A stretch of 14,421 bases of DNA. Origin: an uncultured beta proteobacterium (GTDB lineage: Bacteria > Pseudomonadota > Gammaproteobacteria > Burkholderiales > Burkholderiaceae). The translations under genes and the position numbers were made by a program. Shown here piece after piece: positions 1 through 6,238 of the stretch (position 1 is its first letter; each line of letters starts with the position of its first letter). The notes below the pieces were generated by a model. It ran no database searches, had not been told where the DNA came from, and saw nothing but the letters and a program-made list of their open reading frames with translations. The stretch spans positions 1-14,421 of the forward strand of contig CAITHY010000080.1 in assembly GCA_903892315.1 (NCBI GenBank), in the 5' to 3' direction.

Positions 1-112
1 ATGAGAGCAGACATCCAAAGAAAACCATTAGGATTTCAAGAGCTTACGTCTCCTAAATATCGGTGTGTAGCGTTTTGTGTAGTAGATTTAATGTAATCAG
101 AAGAACTGCTGA

Positions 113-179
113 CTCACTCTTTGGTTTTGAAAACCACAGGAGTTTTGGAACAACCTTTTAACACTTGGTTGCTACAAAG
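113..179 (+). repeat. 67-bp direct repeat, left copy
   Basis: This block aligns without gaps to 13294-13360 with 7 mismatches. It begins with a near-palindrome at 119-139 (arm CTTTGGTTTT), which is perfect in the right copy. The two copies are in the same orientation and bracket about 13.1 kb that holds both catabolic cassettes and the tRNA-Ile gene. Direct repeats like this suggest duplicated attachment sites or related integrated elements. Confidence 0.75.
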
Positions 180-194
180 CGCTTTTAAGTGAAT

Positions 195-217
195 AAGCGT
201 TGCTTTAAGTAACGCTT
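195..217. repeat. Palindrome next to tRNA-Lys remnant
   Basis: The left arm AAGCGTTGCTT and right arm AAGTAACGCTT surround one central base, with one mismatch that would be a G-U pair in RNA. A related palindrome lies at 5957-5979 (core GTTACT/AGTAAC), close to the tRNA-Ile 3' repeat. Both sit 20-45 nt from a tRNA-derived fragment. The function is unknown; a recombinase site or an old terminator stem are both possible. Confidence 0.5.
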
Positions 218-235
218 ACTACAATGAAGACATAT

Positions 236-285
236 GCGGACTTTTAATCCGTTGGTCGCGAAATCGAATCTCGCCCGACCCACCA
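236..285 (+). pseudogene. Degenerate 3' half of tRNA-Lys(UUU), probable att scar
   Basis: The sequence runs from the end of the D arm to CCA. The anticodon arm is intact, with loop CTTTTAA and anticodon TTT, and the order and sequence match bacterial tRNA-Lys. The 5' half (acceptor strand and D arm) is absent. The T arm is damaged: the conserved T54 of TTCGAAT is A, and the conserved G53-C61 pair is replaced by A and C. It therefore cannot be a working tRNA. A 3' tRNA fragment of this kind is the usual footprint of tyrosine-integrase insertion at a tRNA. From its orientation the intact tRNA-Lys and the element would lie to the left of the window. Confidence 0.85.
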
Positions 286-388
286 GTAATACAAAATCTC
301 TCAGAGAAATCTAGGGGCTTTTCATTACAGAAACTGAAAAATTTAGAGCAACGGTCTACATGTCCGTTGGTCATTTGTTTATCGAGCT
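286..388. other. Gap between tRNA-Lys remnant and hydrolase gene
   Basis: No gene is visible. An inverted repeat CAACGG (349-354) / CCGTTG (364-369) with a 9-nt loop lies just beyond the stop of the minus-strand hydrolase. Read on the minus strand it is followed by an A/T-rich run, so it could be a weak terminator. The 6-bp stem makes this uncertain. Confidence 0.35.
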
Positions 389-1204
389 TTAAATTAAGCG
401 GCTTTTTATGGATTTAAATATTTCCCCGCTCTTGTCAGTGAGCTCATCCATTATTGTGTAGTGATTTTTTTCAGAGATGTTTTTAAAAACACCTTCTGCA
501 TTAGTAGATTTTCTATAAGTCGCAAAATCAATTGACTGTTTTTGCATCTGCGGTAACTCAGCACCACCCACATAAATATCCAATGGCTTCGTGGGATTTT
601 GTTTAAGCAGAATTGGAGAATTCTTCAATGAAGTACTTTCATCCAGCTGAAGTTTTTCATTGATATAGCAGTTCCTCATCGGCTCTAAATCGTAAATTCC
701 ACTAATAGCAGTTCCACCAACGACACAGTCTTCATCCTGAACCATGGATATGAGGTGGGCGCCCGCAGACCAACCTAAAAGCCACATCTTTTGAGAGACA
801 ATATTTTTCTCTTTCATATGAGTCCTGATTGCTTGTATGCCGTTTCTTACATCCTGAATAATTTCATTCATGTTGGCATGAGGCGCCAATCGATATCCAA
901 GCATCGAAATGCTAAAGCCTGCTTCAACTAATGGCGGGACAATAAAAGTAAAGTCATCCTTAGAGCGCATTTGCCAAAACCCGCCATGCAGAAAGACGAT
1001 CACGGGCGCGTTATCTCCTGCGGAAAAAAAATCAAATGATTGAGATTTAGAATCCCCGTAAGAAATATCGCGATCACCATGGAGTCTTTCCTTGACTGAG
1101 ATACTAGACTGAACCCATGACTGAACAATCTCCGAACTATTAGCAACGGCTAAAGAATTGTTATAAGCCTTATCTAAGTCTTCTTTGGATAAATTTTTCC
1201 ACAT
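389..1204 (-). CDS. Alpha/beta hydrolase, kynurenine formamidase-like (271 aa)
   Basis: This is a soluble alpha/beta hydrolase without a signal peptide. HGGFW at residues 73-77 is the oxyanion-hole motif typical of kynurenine (aryl) formamidases. The nucleophile elbow is GWSAG with Ser146, and His248 in NHYTIMDEL is the likely catalytic histidine. The acid is probably Glu216 (VGGAEL), where Asp is more usual. The N-terminal WKNL..LDKAYNN segment is typical of this hydrolase branch. The start is supported by AAGGAG 8 nt upstream. It diverges from the amidase gene across 55 bp, so the two probably share a regulatory region. The likely role is hydrolysis of a formamide, amide or ester in the same pathway as the amidase. 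A true tryptophan-pathway role is not supported by its neighbours. A frameshifted paralogue lies at 6239-7044. Confidence 0.88.
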   Translation of the reverse strand: MWKNLSKEDLDKAYNNSLAVANSSEIVQSWVQSSISVKERLHGDRDISYGDSKSQSFDFFSAGDNAPVIVFLHGGFWQMRSKDDFTFIVPPLVEAGFSISMLGYRLAPHANMNEIIQDVRNGIQAIRTHMKEKNIVSQKMWLLGWSAGAHLISMVQDEDCVVGGTAISGIYDLEPMRNCYINEKLQLDESTSLKNSPILLKQNPTKPLDIYVGGAELPQMQKQSIDFATYRKSTNAEGVFKNISEKNHYTIMDELTDKSGEIFKSIKSRLI

Positions 1205-1259
1205 GCCCTAAACTCCTTATGTAGCTTCTAGATTCTAAATACTCTTTCAAATATTTATT

Positions 1260-2438
1260 ATGCCCACAATCTTCGAACGCGATATCGTCAATGCCTTCTG
1301 TAAAGAAGCGCCGATAGAGATTCTTTCTGGTGCCTCCGGTCCATTGAGCGGGTTTACCTTTGGCGTGAAAGATGTATTTGATGTTGCGAATGTTCCCACC
1401 GGATTTGGAAGCCCAGCTTGGCTTAATACACACCCCATTCCGAGCAGGACCGCCCCTTTTATTTCAAGCCTTGTTGATGCTGGTGCATCACTAGTTGGTA
1501 AAACACATACTGATGAGCTGACCTATAGCATTTTGGGCATAAACGCACACTACGGCACGCCTATAAATACTGCTGCTCCTGACAGAGTTCCAGGTGGATC
1601 ATCTAGTGGATCAGCCGCAGCAGTGGCTGCCAAATTAGTTGACTTTGCTATTGGCTCAGATACTGGTGGCTCCGTTAGGACTCCAGCAAGTTTTTGCGGT
1701 ATTTATGGCTTCCGCCCCACCCATGGCCGTATTAGCCTTGAGAATGCTCGTCCACTCGCAAAAAGCTTTGATACCTTGGGATGGTTTGCGCGAGATCCAG
1801 AAATTCTCCTGAAGGTTGGCGAAACCCTTCTGAATGAAGCACGCTCCACTCTCTCCAACGCGTCCTACTTTTTCCTGAAAGAGGCATTTGATTTATTGCC
1901 TGCTAATGTTGCCGAGCAGGCAAAAGAAGCTATTGCACTTCGACTAGGAAATCCTCAAATTTCTACTGTGAGTATCGGCAATAACGACCTTCAGGATTGG
2001 GCGGAAACTTTTCGCATTCTTCAAGGAGCTGAAATCTGGAAAGAGTATGGTGGCTGGGGTAAGGAGCATTTCAATGAAATGGGGCCGGGAATAAAGGAGC
2101 GCTTTGAAGCAGCTAGCATCATCACAGAAGAGCAACGTAAAGCTGCTCTGCTCAAACAAATTAAAGCGATATCAACCCTTGATCAATTACTCGCTGAGAA
2201 TACCTATCTCATACTGCCGACGGTAATCGATATTGCTCCTCGTCTAAATTCCACAGCTAACGAATTAGATTCATTCCGGAAAAATAGCTTTAAGCTGCTA
2301 TGTATTGCTGGCCTTTGCGGACTCCCACAAGTCAGCTTACCCTTGCTTACTATTCAAGATGCACCATTTGGGGTATCCATTCTAGCCAAGCAAAATATGG
2401 ATATGCCCCTTTTGAGTGAAATCAATGCACCAAAGTGA
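1260..2438 (+). CDS. Amidase signature family hydrolase (392 aa)
   Basis: This is an amidase signature enzyme that hydrolyses a C-N amide bond in the cytoplasm. The Ser-cisSer-Lys triad is visible: Lys37 in FGVKD, Ser114 in the glycine/serine-rich GGSSSGS, and nucleophile Ser138 in DTGGSVRTPA. The 24-residue spacing between the two serines is standard for the family. At 392 aa it is shorter than GatA or typical amidases (450-500 aa), and in size and N-terminus it resembles the short indole-acetamide hydrolase type (plant AMI1-like). The substrate is unknown. The frame opens only after a stop at 1236-1238, so ATG 1260 is the first ATG, though no clear Shine-Dalgarno precedes it. The ABC importer genes follow after 67 bp on the same strand, which suggests the amide is imported by that system. 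Confidence 0.9.
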   Translation: MPTIFERDIVNAFCKEAPIEILSGASGPLSGFTFGVKDVFDVANVPTGFGSPAWLNTHPIPSRTAPFISSLVDAGASLVGKTHTDELTYSILGINAHYGTPINTAAPDRVPGGSSSGSAAAVAAKLVDFAIGSDTGGSVRTPASFCGIYGFRPTHGRISLENARPLAKSFDTLGWFARDPEILLKVGETLLNEARSTLSNASYFFLKEAFDLLPANVAEQAKEAIALRLGNPQISTVSIGNNDLQDWAETFRILQGAEIWKEYGGWGKEHFNEMGPGIKERFEAASIITEEQRKAALLKQIKAISTLDQLLAENTYLILPTVIDIAPRLNSTANELDSFRKNSFKLLCIAGLCGLPQVSLPLLTIQDAPFGVSILAKQNMDMPLLSEINAPK

Positions 2439-2476
2439 AGAATAGTAATCGTTAACACCTACAAGATAGCCTTAGG

Positions 2477-2507
2477 ATGCATCCATTACTTAAAGGAATG
2501 GATGCAT
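2477..2507 (+). promoter_or_regulatory. Hairpin covering the RBS and start codon of the binding-protein gene
   Basis: ATGCATCCATT (2477-2487) and AATGGATGCAT (2497-2507) are perfect 11-nt complements separated by a 9-nt loop, ACTTAAAGG. The loop holds the Shine-Dalgarno (AAAGGA region, 2493-2497) and the right arm includes the first two bases of the start ATG (2506-2508). In mRNA this would hide the start site. As DNA, the dyad could also be an operator. Either way it is placed to control expression of the ABC importer. Confidence 0.65.
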
Positions 2508-3501
2508 GAACACAAAACAATACTCAAGACGTAATGCTTTAGTACTCGGACTCAAATCTAGTCTTGCTTTGGCCATGGGATCTATGGGCCTTAGCGCAAA
2601 AGCACAAGAAAAGAAGTTACTAATTGGTTATTGGCCAATTGCAGCTGGTCTACCTTTTTATGCTGCTGTAGAACGCGGCCTCTTTAAGCAAGCCGGAGTA
2701 AATGTCGAGGCTGTGAAGTTTGCAAGCCCAAACCAGGTAGTTGAAGCCATGATCGCTGGCAGGATTGATGGTTGCGCAAACGGGGTAGCAATTACAGCGC
2801 TTGCCTTAGCGGATGCCCAGTCACCTGGCTCAATCAAATTCACCTGCATGAATTATGCAAATGAAAAATATATCTTGGACCAAGTTATTGTTCCAATCAA
2901 TTCCAGCATTAAGGGAATTTCTGAGCTTGCCGGTAAAAAAGTGGCTTGTGGCCCTGGAATCAATAATGTTACTCTCGCTAAAGCTGTACTAGCAGGCGCA
3001 GGTGCAACCAATGCTCAAGTCATTGAATTACCGATTGCTCAAATTCTTCCAGCTTTAGTAGCCGGTCAAATTGATGGCGCTTATGTACTAGAGCCAACTG
3101 CCGTTATTGGAAAACAACAAAAAATTTCTCGCTCGATTGGCGCAGGAGTTGTATCGAAATATGTTTTAGGTGACAACCTTCCATGGATTGGTGGTGCCGC
3201 TGCCCTAAACACAAAGACACTCAAAGAAAAAGCTGACTTAGTTAATGGATTTCTTAAGGGTTATGCGGGAGGTGTTGATTATGTCCGTAAAGAAGGTATG
3301 GCCGCCAATCAATACCTTAAGGGCTATACAGCGATTGATGGTGATTTGGCTAAAGAGGTGCCAATTAGCGGATACATTCAATACAACGAAGTGAAGGCTG
3401 CTGATGTAAAGGCATTGCAAAGACTATTTGATGTGTTTACCGAGCGTAAAGTATTTGAAAAACCAATATCAGCCCTAACACTTATCTACAAGCAGTCCTG
3501 A
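2506..3501 (+). CDS. ABC transporter substrate-binding protein, NMT1/SsuA (nitrate/sulfonate/taurine) type (331 aa)
   Basis: This is a periplasmic solute-binding protein of an ABC importer. The N-terminus has SRRNALVLG followed by a hydrophobic stretch and an AKA-Q cleavage-like site near residues 32-34, consistent with a twin-arginine-type signal peptide. The mature part starts with LLIGYWPIAAGLPFYAAVERGLFKQAG, the usual first strand and helix of the NMT1/THI5 and SsuA-like family. A later ASPNQVVEAMIAGRIDG segment is also typical. The length fits the family. Ligands in this family include sulfonates, nitrate, pyrimidines and aromatic carboxylates, so the substrate cannot be named. An AAAGGA ribosome site lies upstream, inside a hairpin loop. 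The permease gene begins 2 nt after the stop. Confidence 0.88.
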   Translation: MNTKQYSRRNALVLGLKSSLALAMGSMGLSAKAQEKKLLIGYWPIAAGLPFYAAVERGLFKQAGVNVEAVKFASPNQVVEAMIAGRIDGCANGVAITALALADAQSPGSIKFTCMNYANEKYILDQVIVPINSSIKGISELAGKKVACGPGINNVTLAKAVLAGAGATNAQVIELPIAQILPALVAGQIDGAYVLEPTAVIGKQQKISRSIGAGVVSKYVLGDNLPWIGGAAALNTKTLKEKADLVNGFLKGYAGGVDYVRKEGMAANQYLKGYTAIDGDLAKEVPISGYIQYNEVKAADVKALQRLFDVFTERKVFEKPISALTLIYKQS

Positions 3502-3503
3502 AA

Positions 3504-4277
3504 ATGAATTTGAAACATCGCAAGCGCCTATTTATGGTGCTGCCCTTTATTGGACCGGTCTTACTTTATCTATTATGGTCACTAACACTCTCTGCTAAGT
3601 GGGTTTCACCAACGTTGCTACCTGCTCCTAATGCAACTTTTGAATATATGGGGCACCTATTTGTTACGGGGGCAATACTCAAGGATCTCTGGGCCACCGT
3701 ACTTCGAACCTTCTACGCGTTTCTGATTGCATGCGTTATTGGGGTTCCTCTCGGCGTCATTCTAGGTAGCTCAGTACCAGCCTACAGAAGTGTTGAATTC
3801 TTAATTGATTTCTTCAGATCAACGCCATCTTCAGCACTGATTCCATTATTCATGCTGATCTTTGGCATCACTGATCTTAATAAGATTGCAATTGCGGCCT
3901 TTGCAGCCGTTCTGGTCATTCTCTTCAACAGCGCCTATGGTGTCATGAATGCCAAGAAGACCCGGGTGATGGCAGCTAAGACTATGGGTATCAGTAACTT
4001 CCATATTTTTAAAGACGTACTCCTCATGGAAAGCCTGCCTCAAACCTTCGTAGGACTGAGGACCGGCGTATCCCTAGCGCTAGTAATTGTGATTGTTGCT
4101 GAGATGTTTATTGGATCTGAGGCCGGCCTTGGTCACAGAATTATCGACGCACAACAAGTATTCAATATCAAAGATATGTACAGCTCAATACTCATTACCG
4201 GTGCACTTGGTTATGCACTTAATTTAATCTTTATGGCAACTGAATCAAAGCTAGTTCACTGGAGCGGAAAAGCATGA
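3504..4277 (+). CDS. ABC transporter permease, SsuC/TauC-like (257 aa)
   Basis: This inner-membrane permease belongs to the binding-protein-dependent transport family (BPD_transp_1). Hydrophobic segments are seen near residues 10-30, 65-90, 105-150 and 185-250, giving about six membrane spans. The cytoplasmic EAA loop, which docks to the ATPase, is visible as AAKTMGISNFHIFKDVLLME around residues 154-173. It follows the binding-protein gene by 2 nt and overlaps the ATPase gene by 4 nt (ATGA), so the three are translated as one operon. The length is normal for SsuC/TauC-type permeases, which act as homodimers. Confidence 0.92.
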   Translation: MNLKHRKRLFMVLPFIGPVLLYLLWSLTLSAKWVSPTLLPAPNATFEYMGHLFVTGAILKDLWATVLRTFYAFLIACVIGVPLGVILGSSVPAYRSVEFLIDFFRSTPSSALIPLFMLIFGITDLNKIAIAAFAAVLVILFNSAYGVMNAKKTRVMAAKTMGISNFHIFKDVLLMESLPQTFVGLRTGVSLALVIVIVAEMFIGSEAGLGHRIIDAQQVFNIKDMYSSILITGALGYALNLIFMATESKLVHWSGKA

Positions 4278-5044
4278 GTACAAATCCGCCACGAACACAC
4301 GTCACCATTAGGAACTTGTCTAAAGAATTTGGGGGCGTCACCCTTTACAAAGATTTTAATTTTGAAATACCCTACGGAAAGATTGTTTCTATCTTTGGAC
4401 CGAACGGTTGTGGAAAATCTACTCTCATCAATATGATCGCAGGGCTAATACCTTATGACTCTGGTCAGGTCTTATTTGATGGAAAAGATTTAAAAGATAC
4501 CCAGATCGGATATGTCTTTCAAAACTACAGAGATGCATTATTTCCGTGGATGAGTTCCCGCGACAATATCGCCTACCCACTCCGCCGCACTGGCATGAGT
4601 GAGGAAAAGGTTGCTACCCGCGTTGAAGAATTAGTTAAGTTATTTGAAATACGCTTTAATCTTGATCTATATCCCTATGAATTATCAGGCGGACAACAGC
4701 AGACTATTTCCATCATGAGAGCGTTGGCGCCTAAGCCAGAGATACTTTTCCTAGACGAGCCTTTTTCAGCTCTAGACTTTGAAATGACACTCTTCATCAG
4801 AGAAAAGCTACAAGAAGCAAATATTATTACCGGCACAACCATGATGATTGTCTCCCATGATCTTGAAGACGCAGTCTTTCTGGCAGATGAAATCTTGCTT
4901 CTCACCAGAAGACCAACCTCGATCGCCTCTCTTTTGCATTTTGATATGCCAAAACCACGTTTACCCGAAGCAATAAGTCACCCTGAATTCATTGAGATCA
5001 AGTCAAAAGCACTTGAAATCTTTCAGGCAGAGATGCGAAAATAA
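4274..5044 (+). CDS. ABC transporter ATP-binding protein, SsuB/TauB-like (256 aa)
   Basis: This cytoplasmic ATPase powers the importer encoded just upstream. The motifs are in order: Walker A GPNGCGKST at residues 42-50, Q-loop in YVFQNYRD, signature LSGGQ, Walker B ILFLDEP followed by the D-loop SALD, and the switch histidine in VSHD. The QNYRDALFPWMS segment is typical of the nitrate/sulfonate/taurine ATPases. One small oddity is that the signature reads LSGGQQQT, where the residue after QQ is usually Arg. The start ATG overlaps the permease stop. A lipocalin-like gene follows after 5 nt. Confidence 0.93.
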   Translation: MSTNPPRTHVTIRNLSKEFGGVTLYKDFNFEIPYGKIVSIFGPNGCGKSTLINMIAGLIPYDSGQVLFDGKDLKDTQIGYVFQNYRDALFPWMSSRDNIAYPLRRTGMSEEKVATRVEELVKLFEIRFNLDLYPYELSGGQQQTISIMRALAPKPEILFLDEPFSALDFEMTLFIREKLQEANIITGTTMMIVSHDLEDAVFLADEILLLTRRPTSIASLLHFDMPKPRLPEAISHPEFIEIKSKALEIFQAEMRK

Positions 5045-5049
5045 GTTCC

Positions 5050-5475
5050 ATGGAAAACAAACAGCCGCTAGTAGGTATATGGAAATTATTCTCCTATGAA
5101 GTAGAGATTAAAGAATCTGGCGAGTTTTTTTATCCTCTGGGAGAAAACCCGACTGGATTCATCTGCATCACTGAAAATAACCATGTCATGGTGACGCTGA
5201 CTGGTGAAGACCGAAAGCCAGCCTCAAGTAGTGAAGATAGCGCAGAACTATTAAATAGCTTAGTTTCTTACGCCGGAACCTACCGCATTGAAGGTAATGA
5301 GTGGATCACTAGCGTTCTGGTTGCCTGGAAGCCTGATTGGGTCAATACCGAGCAAAGACGTCAATTTGAAATTAAAAATAACCGTCTGCGTGTTTTGACT
5401 ACTTGGCGCGTCATGCCTAATTGGGGAGATAAAGGTCTACAACGTAGTATTTTGACCTTTGTTAAAACAGATTAA
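5050..5475 (+). CDS. Lipocalin-like domain protein (141 aa)
   Basis: This small soluble protein has no signal peptide. Starting at LVGIWKLFSYEVE, it has the pattern of the Lipocalin_5 (lipocalin-like) family: an N-terminal GxW-L motif, a GFICITENNHVMVTL strand pair, a YAGTYRIEGN strand and a C-terminal WRVMPNW...RSILTFVK strand, all consistent with a beta barrel. It begins 5 nt after the ATPase stop, so it belongs to the same operon, although no strong ribosome site is visible. Its role is unknown. In this setting it could bind or isomerise a pathway intermediate, but this is inference. It is the last gene of cassette 1 and its stop overlaps the broken livF fragment on the other strand. Confidence 0.75.
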   Translation: MENKQPLVGIWKLFSYEVEIKESGEFFYPLGENPTGFICITENNHVMVTLTGEDRKPASSSEDSAELLNSLVSYAGTYRIEGNEWITSVLVAWKPDWVNTEQRRQFEIKNNRLRVLTTWRVMPNWGDKGLQRSILTFVKTD

Positions 5476-5725
5476 CCCTCTCCCAAATACTCGCTAATCA
5501 TTTCCTCTGATTGCAGTAGATCTACTGCATTACCTTCCAAGGTAATTTTTCCAGAAGAAAACACGTATCCACGATCGGCAATCTGCAATACTGTTTTCGC
5601 AAACTGATCTACCACCATTAACCCCGTACCCTCACCTGCAATTTTTTAGATTGCCTGATAAACCTCAGCCACTAGATTAGGCGCAAAGATGGCTCATCCA
5701 ACAAGAGTAGGTCTGGCGCCGACAT
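5472..5725 (-). pseudogene. Broken C-terminal fragment of livF (branched-chain amino-acid ABC ATPase)
   Basis: Reading the minus strand gives MSAPDLLLLDEPS, then after a frame change APNLVAEVYQAI, an in-frame stop (TAA at 5648-5646), then KIAGEGTGLMVVDQ, IADRGYVFSSGKITLEGNAVDLL and EEMISEYLGEG to a natural stop. This is the Walker B to C-terminus portion of LivF-type ATPases. Where LivF reads SLGLAP, about 7 nt are missing, which causes the frame change. The N-terminal two thirds, including Walker A, are absent. With a deletion, a frameshift and a nonsense codon, this is a relic. It abuts an integrase N-terminus at about 5725. Confidence 0.85.
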
Positions 5726-5825
5726 CTACCTTATAGCGACATTCACATACGCCACTATGCTCGCGTTGGTAGAGGGTTAGGTTACGGTCTATGAGTTGAT
5801 GTGTACTTTCTTTCTTATTTGACAT
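5694..5825 (-). pseudogene. N-terminal remnant of a tyrosine-recombinase-like integrase, truncated into livF debris
   Basis: A 43-codon frame starts MSNKKESTHQLIDRNLTLYQ and continues REHSGVCECRYKVDV, then runs into livF sequence in another frame and stops at 5694-5696. The NLTLYQRE(H)SGV..CRYKVD pattern looks like the N-terminal arm-binding segment of phage-type integrases common in Burkholderiales islands; this family assignment is from memory. Homology seems to end near 5724 (Asp34). The catalytic domain is absent, so it cannot work. It starts about 200 nt from the tRNA-Ile 3' repeat, where an island integrase would be expected. Confidence 0.6.
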
Positions 5826-5987
5826 ACACATACTTTAGCTTCTGACACCAGGCGAGGACAACCTGATTAGAGGAAAAACTAAGGTCAATTTAACCAAAAG
5901 AAAAAATGGCTAATTGTGGAAGAGTATTGGGAGTTTACGGGGAATTATGGTGGGATGAGCGTTACTTTCAGTAACTCTCAAAAGACA
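5826..5987. other. Non-coding stretch between integrase remnant and terminator
   Basis: I see no gene. A purine-rich part (about 5920-5956) leads into a palindrome at 5957-5979 with core GTTACT/AGTAAC and outer GAG/CTC. This is related to the palindrome at 195-217 beside the tRNA-Lys remnant. The stretch would have been the original downstream flank of a tRNA-Ile gene. Confidence 0.4.
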
Positions 5988-6015
5988 AAACCCCCATCAT
6001 TTCTGATGAGGGTTT
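5988..6015 (-). terminator. Rho-independent terminator behind the tRNA-Ile 3' repeat
   Basis: A 12-bp stem (AAACCCCCATCA / TGATGAGGGTTT, one mismatch) has loop TTTC. On the minus strand it is followed by TTTTGTCTTTT. It lies 7 nt past the CCA end of the 40-bp tRNA-Ile fragment, where a tRNA terminator belongs. This suggests the fragment marks the original end of the tRNA transcription unit. Confidence 0.8.
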
Positions 6016-6022
6016 GCTTTTC

Positions 6023-6062
6023 TGGTGGGCCCACCAGGACTTGAACCTGGGACCAAAGGATT
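6023..6062 (-). repeat. 40-bp copy of the tRNA-Ile(CAU) 3' exon (att-type direct repeat)
   Basis: The 40 nt are identical to 12711-12750, the complete 3' exon of the intron-containing tRNA-Ile, from AATCC to CCA. Both copies are on the minus strand. Identity stops at the 3' splice junction on one side and at CCA on the other. There is no 5' exon or intron here. It is the expected distal attachment-site repeat of an island inserted at the 3' end of the tRNA, and it defines a candidate island of about 6.65 kb (6063-12710). Confidence 0.88.
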
Positions 6063-6238
6063 TTTGAAGCAACCGTTTATGAGCGCAGAAGCCCAGGATA
6101 GACTGTTATAAAAAGGGGGCTATTGGTGGCCAGCAGCAGTATACAAGCAAATCTATAGTTGGCGTCACTTAAAGTCATGCTCATTCATGGGGAACAAAGA
6201 ATGAGTAAAAATGATTTTGGGAGTAGCCATGCACTTCT
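6063..6238. repeat. Island end with a repeat related to the right flank
   Basis: No gene is seen. From 6079 (ATGAGCGCAG) to about 6152 the sequence aligns with 13183-13257, including the shared AAGCAAAT near the end; I estimate about three quarters identity by eye. The adjoining TTTTTGAAGCAACCGTTTA also resembles part of the right-flank repeat near 13320-13341. An inverted repeat CTCATTC (6180-6186) / GAATGAG (6199-6205) lies downstream of the hydrolase pseudogene and could be a weak terminator. Confidence 0.6.

Larger units (their letters stand above)
1..235. repeat. Left-end attachment-like repeat region, no gene
   Basis: I see no credible reading frame here. The stretch shares two blocks with the right end of the window. 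The first 12 bases match 13183-13194. Positions 113-179 match 13294-13360 without gaps at 60 of 67 positions by my hand count. It also carries GGTGTGTAG at 62-70 and TGTGTAGT at 76-83, a motif that recurs four times at 13002-13102. A palindrome with 11-nt arms (AAGCGTTGCTT, one mismatch) lies at 195-217. Next to a broken tRNA, this looks like the end of an integrated element whose integrase is outside the window or lost. Confidence 0.6.

Noticed and set aside
5694..5825. The 43-codon frame as a functional small protein.
   Set aside because: Its first 34 residues look like a truncated integrase head and the rest is livF in the wrong frame; it has no good ribosome site.
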